A DNA stretch of 64,000 nucleotides from Owenia fusiformis (taxonomy: Eukaryota; Annelida; Polychaeta; Sabellida; Oweniidae): the NCBI GenBank assembly GCA_903813345.2, contig CAIIXF020000001.1, positions 50,235,885 to 50,299,884 of the forward strand, given 5' to 3'. The translations under genes and the position numbers were made by a program. The notes under the pieces were generated by a model that saw only the letters and a program-made list of their open reading frames with translations, was not told the origin of the DNA and did no database searches. Below, in pieces: positions 12,001 to 27,000 of this stretch. Each line of letters starts with the position of its first letter. Position 1 is the stretch's first letter.

Positions 12001-15000
12001 AGATTAAACTGTATTAAAACAACTGATATGTGTGTATCATATGTTTCTTATACTGTATTAATCTGGGCATTTTACATAGTGGAAGCGGTTTTCCTGGAAT
12101 TTTAATGACAATATCTACATGGTGGCTTTAACAATGTGTCACCACTTCTTGATGTTGACATTATAAAATTTAAATCTGCTGCTATATAAACTACTCACCT
12201 TCCCTTGAAGAAAGCTATGTAGAATATTGATGAGTAGAAGTTAAAAAATTGGAACACAAAAACTTTAAATGTTAGCTGATCTTCAAACTCAGTTTGGGTC
12301 CGATGCATTTCTGAAAAAAAGAAAACAATTTCACACCTTAGTTGTGTTAAATATATATGAGATTCATTTCAGAAGATTTTGCCACTTACTATTGGCAGTA
12401 GCTCATCAAATCAACATCAAATCTTCAATTTAATTTCCTTTGTGTAATCTTGGCAAAGCATAGATAGAAATACATACTACAGTACTTTTGTGAATAATGC
12501 AGCTCATTTAGAATTTAAATCATGAACATTTCTGAAATACACTATTTATGTGAACATAGAGGATACAAACAGTGAATTTAAACAAATAACTTACCCCATT
12601 GAGTAAGTTTATAAGCTAGTTTTTCATAGACTCTACCAAGAGCCATAATGAGTATAAGATTGACAATAGCAGCACTCATGCTGGCAATGACTGAGGCTTT
12701 GCTCCTTAACAGTGGATTTTGGAACAGTGGAATGGCAATGAGCACTCGGTACATTATCACAGCTATTATGAATATGATGACTACCACTATCTGAAAAGTA
12801 CAAAAAGTGAAAAAATCATGTATGTAAAAAAGTGTTGGAATAATAAATATAATGATCATATTTAAGGTGATCATCATCGATATGTTCTTAGTCTTACATT
12901 AAGTCAAAAAACTCCTCCCGGCCCCCACCCTCTTAAGAACTTCTCCAACCAGAACTATGTTATGTCATGTCAAGTATGTCATGTCAGGTATTATATATGC
13001 CATTCTTATGTTAGTCTTTCCTTATAAATTTAGTTTACACCTTTTATTCATTACATAATGTAATTTTACAATAAAAACTACAAACCTTGAAACTCCAATG
13101 TATGTCCATTTATACTAATGAATACTAGTTAGCACATAGCGTAACTTGGTTAACACAATTTAGCGCAATCATTTTTCCCAGTTGAACTTTACATCCGATC
13201 TTAACAGAAATACAATAAGAAATGCCAAGAGCAAACAACACATGCAACCAAAGCTATCACTTACCATGATGATAATGACTGCAGCACCCGTGATGATACG
13301 ATAGAGTCTTTTCCTTTCAGGGAAATGTGGTTCCCTCACCCCAGTAACTGGATTCTTCTCAAAGTCTGGTGCTAGCGCATTATACTCTGGTCTGGGACGT
13401 TCCTGGAATTCAAAATATGTACATTGTAGTAGAACTGTCTCAATGAACACTGTCATAACAGAATCAACTGTTTGCATGGGAAAGTGTTCACATTTAAAGA
13501 TTCTTTGAAAGAACTTATTTTTTCTTGAAACAAAAATTCATTAATTTTAGATTCACTCATAGCTAGGCAAGGTATGTCCGATTCCAGCCTATCCGAACAG
13601 AGTATTCACATACTGAACAGTGTGTGAAATATCAATGACGCATTTGTTATGTACAGTTGTTAAGGATTGAGATTGAAATTGAGTTTTCCAATACTTGGCC
13701 CTTGCAAAAAGTTTAATTGAAAATATTTTCTTTTAGTGATTTTGTATTTTTTAAGTGATTTTATAGAAAATATTTTGCAATGTGTGAAAAGAATTTAAGC
13801 CCAAGACTCAGTCCATTGTGGCTGCTTCATTCCACTCAGATGTTGTTTCCTAAATTTTGCATTCCCCCTGCGGGCTCATGCAAAGATTTGGAAACAACAT
13901 CTTCGTGGAATGATTCAGCACACAATGTACTGAGTCCAAGGCTTAAATCCCTAAATAAAGCAATGTGCAAGAAAATTCTAGAAGAGTCCATCTTAAAGGG
14001 GGTGGCTGAGTATTTAAAGCCAGATTCAGTAAGAAATGGAGTCATTAGTAAACCATTAAATTTGAAAATAACTGAAACTGCTTGCTCTGACAATAAATTA
14101 GCCTTTTCCTATAGAATTAATGATCAGATTGCAACATAATTTGTCTCATTTGTGTATGAATATACAATCTTCAAATAAATGTATTTATTTCAATCAGAGT
14201 TATCTTGAAAACACATTAAATCTTCATTTTTTAACTGCTAATGGGAGGAGTTAACAACTCAAAGTACAGCCAATCGGCATTGCAGAAATTAGTCACATGA
14301 TACATATAAACAAAGGGATATTGCTGAGTGCAAATAGAGAACAATGTTTTCTACTTACCAAACATGTGTAGTATTCATCAATTCAAAAACGTAATCCAAC
14401 AATGCCAATGAGTATATATTCCTTTTATTTTAAATGATATTGTTTTATAAGGTCTTTTGCTTGAGTTTATTGATAATCCTTGAATATGTTCCTTGTTTTG
14501 TTTTATACAATATGTTGGTGCTAATAATTGTTGACCTTTTCTCAACATTGTGTATCAAATGCATTTGACAATGTATAAGTCACTAAACTGGTATTGCTAA
14601 GTTTGCATTTTATTCCCACCAAGCTTGTTATAAAGTCTCTGCTTTATAAATCCTCTCCAAGATGTTCTACTTCGATAATAACTTTCTGTTTACTTTTATT
14701 TGCTAGTGCTTGAGACATGATGTAGTTGATTTGAGAACTGTAAGTAAAGTGAAAGTAAAGGGAAGTAGAGACATCCCCTTATATAATTGAATTGACCATT
14801 TTAACATTATGAAGATGACTCAACTATTCTCATTGAAAATTAGTTCACAATTTCAAATTGTATGGTTTATGAGTGATTATGGGTTAGAGACCAGGACATC
14901 CTGGGTTTGGTGTCCCTGAGAAGAATATCTTTCAACAACCCCACTGTATTACCCAACTTTTCCTTATTTTGGACATTTATCATGGTTCTGGTTGTCCTGT

Positions 15001-18000
15001 GTTTGCTTTCATTTCTCTGGATGAAAGGGACATTACATTTCCAGACATTACCCTTGATTTGGGGGATTGTAGGAAACTTGTCGGTATCTCAGGATTGGTT
15101 CATACCATGATCTATAATTCATTTGGCAAATTTTTGAGAAGTTCCCTATAAACTTCTACTAAACTATCCTAAAACCAATTGCTAATGACACTCTTCAAGT
15201 AGATCCTGATTCTTTAGACATTCAAAGTGGTCATTAGTAAAATTCAGCCCATCATTTATGGTAGAATAAGAAGATTACAAATTATGGACTTCTTGAAATT
15301 ATTTGGATAATTAAAAGAATAAAGAAAACTTTATCTCAGATGGCTATCTGTAGATAATAATATTGGTTAAACTAACACCCAATTGTCCTTCATAAACAAG
15401 CACCCTACAAGATACAAAACCCCGCCAAATATACCATGTGCATAGGTCATTATGTTCAGTAAATACTACAGTTATCCATATAAGGAAAGTGAGCCCATCA
15501 GTGATAGGCTAATCCTTAATGTTTAATTATGTAATTTTTATCAGCTATCTAATTTCCTTAATGGGCTGCAGGGGGGTACTCGAGCACGGTCTTTAACTGA
15601 GAAAAAGAGGGTTGCACTTTTGGGTTACCCTGTAAGGTATTTTAATACATTACTTACATCTTCTTCCTCAAAGTCCATACAGTCCCAATGATGGGCAAGA
15701 CTGGCATTCTTCCTCTTCCAGTACTCTAGGAATGCTACAGCTGGATTCAATGAAAAACAGAACAATGTTAAAGAACAACCAAGAATAACAACTAAGTGAA
15801 ACATACATAATCTAAAAGAGATATATGAAATAAACTACAATATATTTTCACATGGGAAAATCTATGGAAGAGGTTACGTTAGTTTGTTTTTATTTTTTCT
15901 TATTATGTTTTGGTTACCCCATTTTGTAGATCAAAGAATCTCTTAATAAAGCACATTAGCAGCCTGTCTCATAAAAGGGGAAATGTACTTAAAGGAGGTG
16001 GGGGGGGGGGTGTTGATCTCAGATGGTAAGAACTTATATTGACTCCTAGATCCTTCAGATCCTTCATCCACATGAAACAAATTATATATGCATTACTTAC
16101 CCCAGAATGACACAAATATGGCGTAGAAGACCGTGCCTGGATGATCAAACAGGTAGCTTATCTTTGTGTACATGCAAACGTCAGAGAGGTTCCAATATTC
16201 ACAACCTACATCCTCATCACAGAGTGGACACATCTTGAATGTAGCATTACTGTTACAGATCTCTTGTCTACAAAACAAATATAAAACAAAATAAAGCACA
16301 ACACTTTCATAATTATTCTTAAAAAATACAATTTATTCAGAAAAAGTATATAACTGAATATATGTTGATTTTTGCTTATTTCCACCAGAAAAACTTTTGA
16401 AACTTTGTTGGAAGGGACTTTTACACATTCTTGCAATATTTGATTTGTTTTGTAAAAACAATATGTGACATTCTCCCCTCCCATTTTTACAGATTAACTA
16501 GATGGATCAAAACATTATCTTGTAAAGGACAAAATGTTGTTTTGGCAATTTGGCTTCCAATTTGTTAATTACTTCAATTACAATTATAAGAATTAAATTT
16601 GGTAGAGCAGATTAAATTGCTTGATGAAGCCACGCAAAATTTGAAAAAATATAATCTGAAGCCAATTTTTAATGATCAGGAAAATCACGGATTCTATCAC
16701 TGACGAATCAGATCATAGAAATTTGAATCAAAGACTGAATCCAAGACCTACAGTATATAAAGCCGATGATGATGAACATCAAATCATAACACCTGAAGAC
16801 ACTGAACAGAACAACAACAAACTTCACAAAGTTGAAGCGACCATTGGAGAAGAAATTAGAGATCTACCACTCAAAGGCAAATATATTACAATGGGAGCTA
16901 AAGTAATGATACAAATAGTTATACTGATCCTTGTACTTGAGTGTGGACAACTACAGACATCTTACAACACAGACATTATCAACAGCAATGTACTGCAGCC
17001 AGAGGTAAGAATTTTATGACTTAAACTTAAGAATTTTGTTTGTGCAAAATATTTTCTACAAATGTTGCTTTTCTTCATTTTACACAAGTTCATCAGTAAC
17101 ATTCTCTGTCCTTTGATAGACACCATACAAAGGAACATTTATTACAAAAGGTTGTCACAATTCTAGAAACCTGCCTCAGCTTTCACAGCATGCCAAATTT
17201 CCAAAACATTAAATGAGAAATAAAACTTGAGCAAGATGTACTGTATGTACACAAAATTCTTTAGAGACTTAATATTACCATTACTTAAAGAACAGTATTT
17301 ACTTCCAAAAGCACAATCTTAAAAACCATTTCTTATCATGTTTCAGGCTGCCATATCAGCCAGTGAAGGCCTCAATACAATGAAGATAGAGTGGTCAACA
17401 CTGATGAACCAGAACACTCCAATGGGACTAAGCATATGTCCGACCTGCATGATGTATGAGGAGGCACTGACCCTAAGCACAAGAATACTCTCTGAAGCCA
17501 TCAACCACGTTCACCTAATGATGACATATTACATACTGCCAGAAAGAGCCAACATTAGATCAGCACGTAAACCTTCAAAATTCATTCTCCCCTCTGGTGT
17601 ATTATTGATTCTGTGCCTGGGAATGAGTCTCATAAAGAATCTATGAAATGACTATATTGACTCCATGTTTAATAGTATATACAGTAAAACCTGCGAAGTG
17701 GAACACCTTTGTAAGTGGAACATCTCCATAAGTGGAACACTCTTCAAAGTCCCGCAGCCTACTGACTTATTGTTAAATGAACCTCTGTAAGTGGAACACC
17801 TCCAAAGAGGAACACTTTCTAGAGGTACCAAAGGTGTTCCACTTACACTGGTTTTACTGTAGTATACAAACAGAAGTATAAACATTGATCTGCTAAACAT
17901 TAACATGAGACATTGTTGGATTCAACATTTTGAAGAAGAGTAACAAGACATTGCCAAATATGTGAAATTGAAGTTGGGATCAATTTAAGTTGCCATTGTT

Positions 18001-21000
18001 TATAGTGTAAAGAAATTGTTTTTGTTATATCAGATGCCATCTGAAGTTAATGTTGTCGTTTGACTGAGTGTTAATTTTTTAATTGTCATTTTTAAAGTGA
18101 TATGAGTGAACATTGTTAAAGAAGATATACTTGATAGATCTGTTTCATGGCATATAATCATAAGAATTGTTTGTACTGGGAACATGTTTACCCTTCATAA
18201 AAGTTTGACTTACAGCTAAAAAGATGGCGTTATCTACATATAGTATTTTACTTGTACGTCAAAATATCAAATAATAAATTAGATAATGTAACAAAATGTT
18301 TTTTTTTTTTACGTGCATACATCTTTCTGGATTTATATTGAAATTAAATTAAAAATACATAAATATGAATAATAAAAATCACTGAACTGTATTTTTGTTA
18401 AGTCATTGTTTGCACAAAAAACTAAAAAATCTTTTCAATGAATTGAGTTAAATATTAATAAAAATCTAAAACCATAATATAGTATTACCAATAGTACATG
18501 TATGTACTAGCTAATGTATGATTTCATTACAAAAACTTAGACTTACGAGACTGGGTCTATGCTCATTGTAAATATCCCATAGAGGAAGACTAGAAGCCCC
18601 ACTACAGCCGCAGGAAGTAACCATGCTGTATAAAACCCTGAATACCAACATGATACAAAAATATAATACAAAATAATCAAATAAATAATCATTATAAAAA
18701 ACAAATCATGCAGATAAACCATCACCCACATCCACTTCTATAGTTTTTCCAAAAGTTCTAGAAAAAACTTTCATGCAATATGAAAATGGAAAAAAGATCA
18801 GTTCAGTCTAATGCATGAACCCGTAAATATCATGGCCAAAAAAGGCCTATTAATGGGTTTGTGCAATAGATTGCATGTTTGACAATTTCTAATATTAAGA
18901 TCTCTCTGCTTAAACATTAGAACATTGTGAAAAGTTCATGATGCATGAACGTATTTTGAAATGCAAAATTTCGGACGTGAAGCATGAAAAATTGGGTCAT
19001 TTATAAATGTTGGAAATGGAACACCATTTTCGCCAAATTAATCATACCTGCAACCATATGACTTTTGAACATTCTCAAATGTAAACAAAATAGGAAATCG
19101 AAAAAGTACAGCTACTGTAGATAAAAATAGTTTCATTTTGGCAGACTTGTATATTTGAAATAAAATGTCCCTTCAGGGACCTCCCGATACATAAATGTGC
19201 AGGTTAACGCAATATTTACGTATTCAATGACATGATGACACCTTATCAATTTCAAAATGGTCCAGGGCAGTTAATACAGCTAACATGGTAAGTACGAGGG
19301 GTGATCAGGAATTTCTGGACCGTTGGCTCTATTTTTGCCATTTTTTATCCTTTCTTACTGATTTTTTCACATAATATAACCCAAATAAATAGCATCACAT
19401 CATGAAGATTTCATTGTTCTATGACATCATTATCCCATTATTTTTGTTACCATGGTAATCGGTGACGCGACAAGGTGGATCTCAGAAAAATACCAAATTT
19501 GAAAATCAACAGTAGTTTTATATTACATTTTTGACACTGTATTCATTGCTGAATATGTTACAAACATCATCAAATAGGTGGTACTATATCATTAAGTATA
19601 TTCATTAATGTTCATAATAACTGGCATTATTCTTCTTTCAATTCTAATCCTCCAAAGTAGTTACCAGCATTTTGTATATCCTATATATTTGGGTTATATT
19701 ATGTGAAAAAATCAGTAAGAAAGGATAAAAAATGGCAAAAATAGAGCCAACGGTCCAGAAATTCCTGATCACCCCTCGTATATAAAAAATATGCAAAAAA
19801 TGTAGAACAGCTCCCACCAGTCAGCAGATATTAGATATCAATGTGCAAAACAAACACCCATGGTTGGTACTAGCCGCTGTACCAAGCAACATTTCTAAAA
19901 TGATGAAAATATGAAATTAAAGGAAAACACCAGGACTTACGCTATGACATCAGTGTCCATAGACATTATACCATAAAGAAATACCAGTAGACCAACAATG
20001 GCTGCTGGGAGCAGCCATGCTGTGTATAAACCTGCAATGTCATTACACATATACAAAACTACATTGTTAGTCACATAAAAAGCAATGAGGTATATTGATA
20101 TCTGTTATGGGGTGATTTTCTAAGAGTGACTTCACGAATGCAAATAACGACTGTCAGCTACTGGATTAACCTACTATTTCATAACCAACATATTTATATA
20201 TGAATGGAATAATGGCAGTTACTATTCATTCATTCAAATGAGTTGCCCATAAAACAGTAGGTTAATCTGTTAGCCGACAGCCATTAGTTGCATTCGCGTA
20301 TACAAGGTAATACTCGATTTGTTAGTAAGATGTTTGTAGAGAATTAACTATAGGAAATGCAATTCAAATGTATCTCGTCTGGGTTTATTTCATCATTGTA
20401 AGAAAGCGCATTGTACCATAAAGGATTATTTTCAAGAACTAGCCTAATTCAATACCTTTTTTGATTCAGTGCATTTTGTTAGTTCTCGGCATGAACATAC
20501 TGTATAGGTATGAAAATTTGTTAGTAAGATGATTGTATAGAGGAACTATAGGAAATGGGTTTATTTCATCATTGTATGAAAGCGCATTGTACCACAAAGG
20601 ATTATTTTCAAGAACTAGCCTAATTCAATACCTTTTTTGATTCAGTGCATTTTGTTAGTTCTCGGCATGAACATACTGTACAGTATACTAAGTATGAAAA
20701 TTTCAGGTATAATGCACAGATGCCTCCAACAAGTATGAAATAAATATGCACAAAACTGACAATAATTTTTCTGTATTTAGTTAGTTTAAGAAATGATTGA
20801 AAATGAATAATGCAACACCATTTTAACAGCATGCTTTATTCACCTTTTATCAAACTAGTCATGGGATAAACATCATAATTTATAAAGCCAGGATAAAAAA
20901 CTGTAAATTATTTCCTATGTCAAAAAAGTTGATCTCTAATGCACAGGCTAATATATTACTTATAACAATCCCATATAATCAACTGAACCACCATCTATGA

Positions 21001-24000
21001 GCCTATATATACAGTAAAGCATATCTAATCCGAACAGCTATGGGACTGGGTCTAACGTGTTTGGATTGGCAGTTGTTTGCATTTTGAGGTTTTATAACAT
21101 AGGAAGAAAATGTCACCACCTAGTTGCTTACAATATTATTAGTTCAATCTTAAGATTTGAATTTCTGAGACCTTGTAGATGATTTTGAAAAAATAAATTG
21201 GTCAATTTGAAGCAAGATGGAAAAATACCTTTTTGACCTTGAGAAGGTCATTGAAGGTCAAATCTTTTTTGACCTTGAGAATGTAGTTGAAGGTCAAATC
21301 TATTGCCAGGTTTGAACTTTTAAGAACTTGTAGATGATTTTGAAAAAATGGTCAATTTGAAGCAAGTTGAAAAAAGACCTTTTGACCTTTTTTGACCTTG
21401 GAAAGGTCATTGAAGGTAAAATCTCAAATCTTTGTAAGAATTTGTTACAGACGCCGACCAACCAACCGCCAACCGCCAATCGCCAATCACTGACCGCTGT
21501 CAAAAACGGAGACCATAACAATATGTCACCACTTTTTGGTTGTGACATCATAAAATATCTGACACCAAAAGGTGTTTCGATTAGATGGGTGTTAGGATTA
21601 GAGAGGTGTTTGGATCTACAGATTTTACTGTAGTTGATTGATGGATGGTAATTAGAGCTATTATAGACCTATTACCAGACATTGTTATAGAGGTATTATC
21701 TCATCAATTATCCCATTAGTCGTAATAAGTGATAATCACAATAAGTACATGTACATCCTTTTCAATGACAATGCAATATCACTAGCTTTAACTCTTACTT
21801 TCTATTTAGATTTGGAACACTTTTAGAATAATGTATCCCTTTCAACCCATTGCTTTGTTTGACCCTTATAACTGGCCTTTTTTAAATGTTAAAGAATCAT
21901 TTTGTAGCTTTGAACTATGTGTTCAATAATGTATGTACATACACCTTTGAAAACCTTACAACTGATTCATTTACATACCTAGCCATGCAAAATATATTCC
22001 TATTTTCTCTCCAAAGTATTCTCGTATATGGTCTAAGGGCTGATATTTGTACCATACTCCCCACCTTGCCCAGTATTCTCTGAGGATCTGCCGTGGGTTC
22101 AGACAATCATCGGACACATAATGCGTTGGCTTCTCATATGGTCCCTGCAGAAAACAACACATGTAATGTAATGTAATTTTCAATTTCAATAAACATTTAA
22201 CTGAAATTACTCTATATAATTTTTCAACAAGGTATCAAGGTAAAATTGAACCTCCTATGAAATTGTAACAATTGTTACAGACACTAAAGGTTGGTTGTTA
22301 CTACTTCAAAGTGGGGAAACAAAAATTGAGTGAAATAGCGGGTGACACAAAAAATGTCACCCACTAATTTTGGAATAACCTTCTTGATGGTTGAGGAATC
22401 TTCATAACTTTCTATGTGTAGATAGAGTGTCCAATGGAGAAAAGATTGGTATGCTTGCATAGCATCAACACCTTGCAAATTAATTATGAGATATCTCATT
22501 TTCCGTGGAGATATGTCTGACACAAAATCAATTGAAAATGTAAAAATTTGACAAATTATTTCAGAAAAAGTAGATATGATTTATCATTGATAAATATATG
22601 TGTAAAGCAGTAAAAGCAATTCAGACTCAAATAATGGCTAAGACAGAAATCCGAATTTCAGAAAATTGTATTTCTAAACATTTTTTGACGATTTCACTTA
22701 GATAATACCTGGACGGAAAGCATCATATCCTTAATTCTTAAAGTTGTTGATGCTATCAAGAAATAATACTTCTTCTATCCATAGAAAACTCTATTTGTGC
22801 TCAAAAAGCATGAAGATTTTTTAATCATTGAGAAAGTTATACCAATATTAGTGGGTGGCCTTTGATGTGTCACCCTGTACCTGCTGGGAAAGAACCTTTC
22901 CAGCAAAGATTTATTATTTTGATTTAGAGATTCTTATGATGTAACAGCTGTTCATATTACATAGCAATCAACAACATTTCACTTATATTTAATTACCAGC
23001 AAAAGTTAATACTTGTGAAAGAATATCCAAACGAAAAAAACAAACATCAAAATAAAGTAGGGAATAAATAATGTATTGCCCGAAATCCTGATGATGTATG
23101 GATAGGGACTTGACATTTACAAATTACATACATTTGTTGATCAAGTATTCAACATAGAATCAACCATATCTCCTATAGCACATGATTGAGAGAGAAGACT
23201 GTCTGATGTTATGGAATTCCTTTTTTCAATAATATGGGCTATGTAAGCCTTTTGCAAAATTAGCTTTAGCCAACTTCAGACCTCACAGAGTAAAGACTGT
23301 TTTGAATGATCCCTTAATAAATCAGAAGTAAATTTTTGAACGTATATTTCTCAATGTTTCAAATGAGCTTTTTGAGGTTAAAAAAAAACTTATATTTTAT
23401 AGGGACCAATTGGCCCAGGCGTCACTCTTTATACTTGCAGGTATCACTCTTTAAATCAAAAGAATTTTCTGAATACAATTACTTCAAAGTATGTTGAGAA
23501 CTTAAACAAGTGAGCTTAACATTTATTCGGAATTCAATTTACAGACACTCATCCTTTGCACTAAGAATATATCAATTTTCACTCAATTGATAATTTCAAA
23601 AATGTTTATAGCCGTCATATATATACCGGTATGAAAATTCTTTACACCTATTGAAAATAAGAAGAAATGATTAGCTTGAGTCCATAGTACATTACAATGT
23701 GCATATCACATTCACAGTAGTCATTTGTTTTTAAGTTGTGTAGATGAAAGGGATACAAGTTTGAAATTGCACACTGTATTTGTTGATTAGATATTACATG
23801 GCTCATCACTTTTTTTAATTTCCTGTCAAACAAAGAATAATGACGCAGAAAGAATCAGTACAAATTAGAGCAGTCTTTAATCAGTAATTTTCAATCTTAA
23901 AGTAGAGTTAATCAAGAGATTAAAACAATATACACTAAAACAATTGCCAGGAAATCTTTGTGTTTCAAATTAATTTGCAACCTACGTCATGCAACGGAAA

Positions 24001-27000
24001 TGCTGCGGTGAAAACATCTTCTTCTAACAAACGATCAATTCCAATTTCTGCACGTTTTCTTTTGCCGTATGTGGAAGTTGCCAGGATCTCGTAAACTACA
24101 CGATGACGCTGAGTATGTGTGAAGTAAGTGTCATGATTTTCACTGCCCAGGAACCTACAGAAAAGTAAATGTGCAATTCAACAAGACACCCAGTGATAAA
24201 CACACTTTTTATCAAAAAATTCAAAATTGTCAGACACAACTCTTATTTCTAATATATACCACAATCAATATCCCCAAAAATCAATTCCATTTCATTTTCA
24301 ATTGATCAAGCAATAAGGAGTGGTCAAATGTGATTAATATACATGTTGGCTTACCTGTCTATCTTTGACTTTCTAAATGGGCATGTGAAATAGTCTAATG
24401 GATGGTTGGGCACATCAGAGTCCATTATATTTGGGATGTGTAGCTTACGTAACACTTTGGCTGACCAGTTATCTGTTGGATTGGGATGAGCCTAAAATAG
24501 TATAAAAATAAAACAAATAGTATTTTCAAATTAGGATATCAGTGCAAATTAGTAACATTATGGGATCAATCTGCAAATCTATACTGCAAATACAGGGTAA
24601 TTATTTAGTTCCTTTATTGCAGATGATGTCTTGACATCATGATTTTAACATGTTTGGAGGTTGAGGAATTATGGAGAATATATACAAACAATTTATATTT
24701 CATTCACAAATATTTGTCTCAACAAAGATACATTTCAAACAGATAGTTATTACTGTAATAAATTAACTAAAACTTTAATTTTATTACATAATAAACATTC
24801 AATCAATGCCATCCTTATTTGGTGATCTAATTTATTACATCATACAAAAACTGAACCCTTGAAATTGTGTGAAGATTGGGAAATTGTGTTTTGCATAGAA
24901 ATTCTTTGACAAAATAGTCCTACAAAAACACTGCAAAATCTTCTTTCAGAGAAAAGAAATTATGATTAAAACCTCTCAAAGGAACTGATATTAGATATAC
25001 AATAATGGTTTGAAAGGTCAATTTTTCCTGAAATATGTTTTGGCTGAGAAATATGAAGATGAAACTGATCAATTTCAGTCAAAATATTTTTTCTAGATTG
25101 TCTTAAAGAGTGACCAGATCAGCTTGACCTTGGAGTTTTAACACAGGACATCAATTTCACTTCCAAATATAGAGCTGTCAATCAAGATATTGAACTGTGT
25201 GGAAGAGTAAAAGTTATTTTTAGTTTGACTGATGTGGATGATGTTCATCTTGAATTGTTTTCAGAAACACCCTATGTATAGTCTGTCACATGACCTTAAA
25301 AATGATGGGTGGGCGAAGCGTTCGCGAATCTTTCCACTTCAGGTTTATAATGATATTTTTTACATGGTTTTAGACTTTGTATCTCTGTGTAACTTGTCCC
25401 GTACAATCAATGTCTAAAGACAATTAATTCTCTAAATATTTCATTTATGCAATTCCCGGTTAAAGAGAAATTCACACTTTTGTGTCTCAGATCAGAAAAT
25501 GATGTGTGTGCAATCGAATCGAATTTCAGGAATAATAACATTCTCATGAAATATGAACCTAGTAAAGGTTATCCGTTGTCAATCAACATATTAGTTACAT
25601 GTCAATTTGATTAACACTTACACCTATTACTGTTTATTCGACCGGTTAATTCAAGGATGGACATCGATTAAAAATAATTTTAATAAATTAATAATAATTT
25701 TGTATTTTTATTTAACAAGGTGGGTATAGGTAACGCGGCGCAGTCAAGCATATCTGTTCAAAACGAGGCTGCAACGCGGTAAAGACACAAAATGGAGGCA
25801 ACTCCAATTATCGGAGGCACTTCGTCCTCTGTTTCCTCGAAACATAGGTAAGTTTTGGAAAACTCATGCTTCACACTCGGTGATCAACCCCTTAAGGTAT
25901 GTAAAGCTATAAGAATTTCTGTTCAGGCATTGACCAGAGTAAAGAAATAGTCAACGCAGATATGATTTCCCGATCCTATTTCTCTTGACCTATCTTCTTA
26001 TTCCAATTAAGGAGGTATTTCGCCACTCATGAGCAAATTTAACATTGACATTCAATAGCCTGATACTTATAGAATGTACATTACAAATTAAGATTGAAAC
26101 TTTTGTTTATTTTCATCGCAATCTGCTTACAAAATTGAACTAGCCGGAAACGCGGCGCAGTCATTTTCAGCAATTATGGCAACGCGTCGACAGCATAGAT
26201 TAAATTGTATGGCAACGCGGTGCAGGCATCAACTTTCTCTGTATTGTAAAGTACAAAGAAGTTTTGCATTATGTATCTAACTCATTACATCCCATCTGGT
26301 GCATAATTATCTTGGTGTTTTTGTCCTGAAAAAAGCAGATAGAGAATGCTTTGATAATGTAATTATCGTACACGATAGAACATCAGCTGCATTGCTGTCA
26401 CTGCGTTTCCAGTTTTGTCAAATATGTATGATGTCTGAACCCGCGTTGCCGAAGTGTCTGAACTGCGTTTCCAAAATATACCTGGTTTTCCACCCAGAAT
26501 CGGTTAACAGAAGGCAAACAGTGATGAAACTTTGAAGAAATAGAGATTACCGTGGTATACGTGATTTAATAGATATGTGTCAAGTGACAAAGTCAAAAAC
26601 ATAGAATTTAAGCTAGAAAAATGCCACAATTGTCAAATTTCAGTAAGTGATTGACTTGGAATGTATTTCCCTGATTGACTAAATTTCAAGAAGCTTCATA
26701 TAGACATACTCTGTGAAGTTCTCCACCGAATGGTATATGCTATTATAACTGTACCAGACACAAACTAGTGTATGAAGCTTATGAATAAACTTACCGCCCT
26801 TTCGACCTTCCACTGAGTGGCCATTTTGTGTCTTTGCCGCGTTGCAGCCTCGTTTTGAATAGATATGCTTGACTGCGCCGCGTTACCTCTGACCACGGTG
26901 TTTAACAAATGCGAGAGTTGCATGATGACACGGATTATATATTTCTGTATTTACGTTGCAATTGTAGTGAATCTTTTAAATGGTAAGTCTGTTATTCATA

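Noticed and set aside
13780-14139. 119-codon plus-strand frame in an anoctamin intron
   Set aside because: Its first half is a foldback repeat found again at 42.4 kb; no homology and no splice or promoter evidence.
25792-25847. Mini-exon as a true host gene first exon
   Set aside because: It sits inside a terminal inverted repeat and a homologous 56-nt copy occurs in another element, so a transposon origin is more likely; no downstream host exons on that strand were recognised.
26299-26535. 78-codon frame inside the 25.7-kb transposon as a possible transposase
   Set aside because: Too short, no catalytic motif, and not shared with the related 47-kb element.
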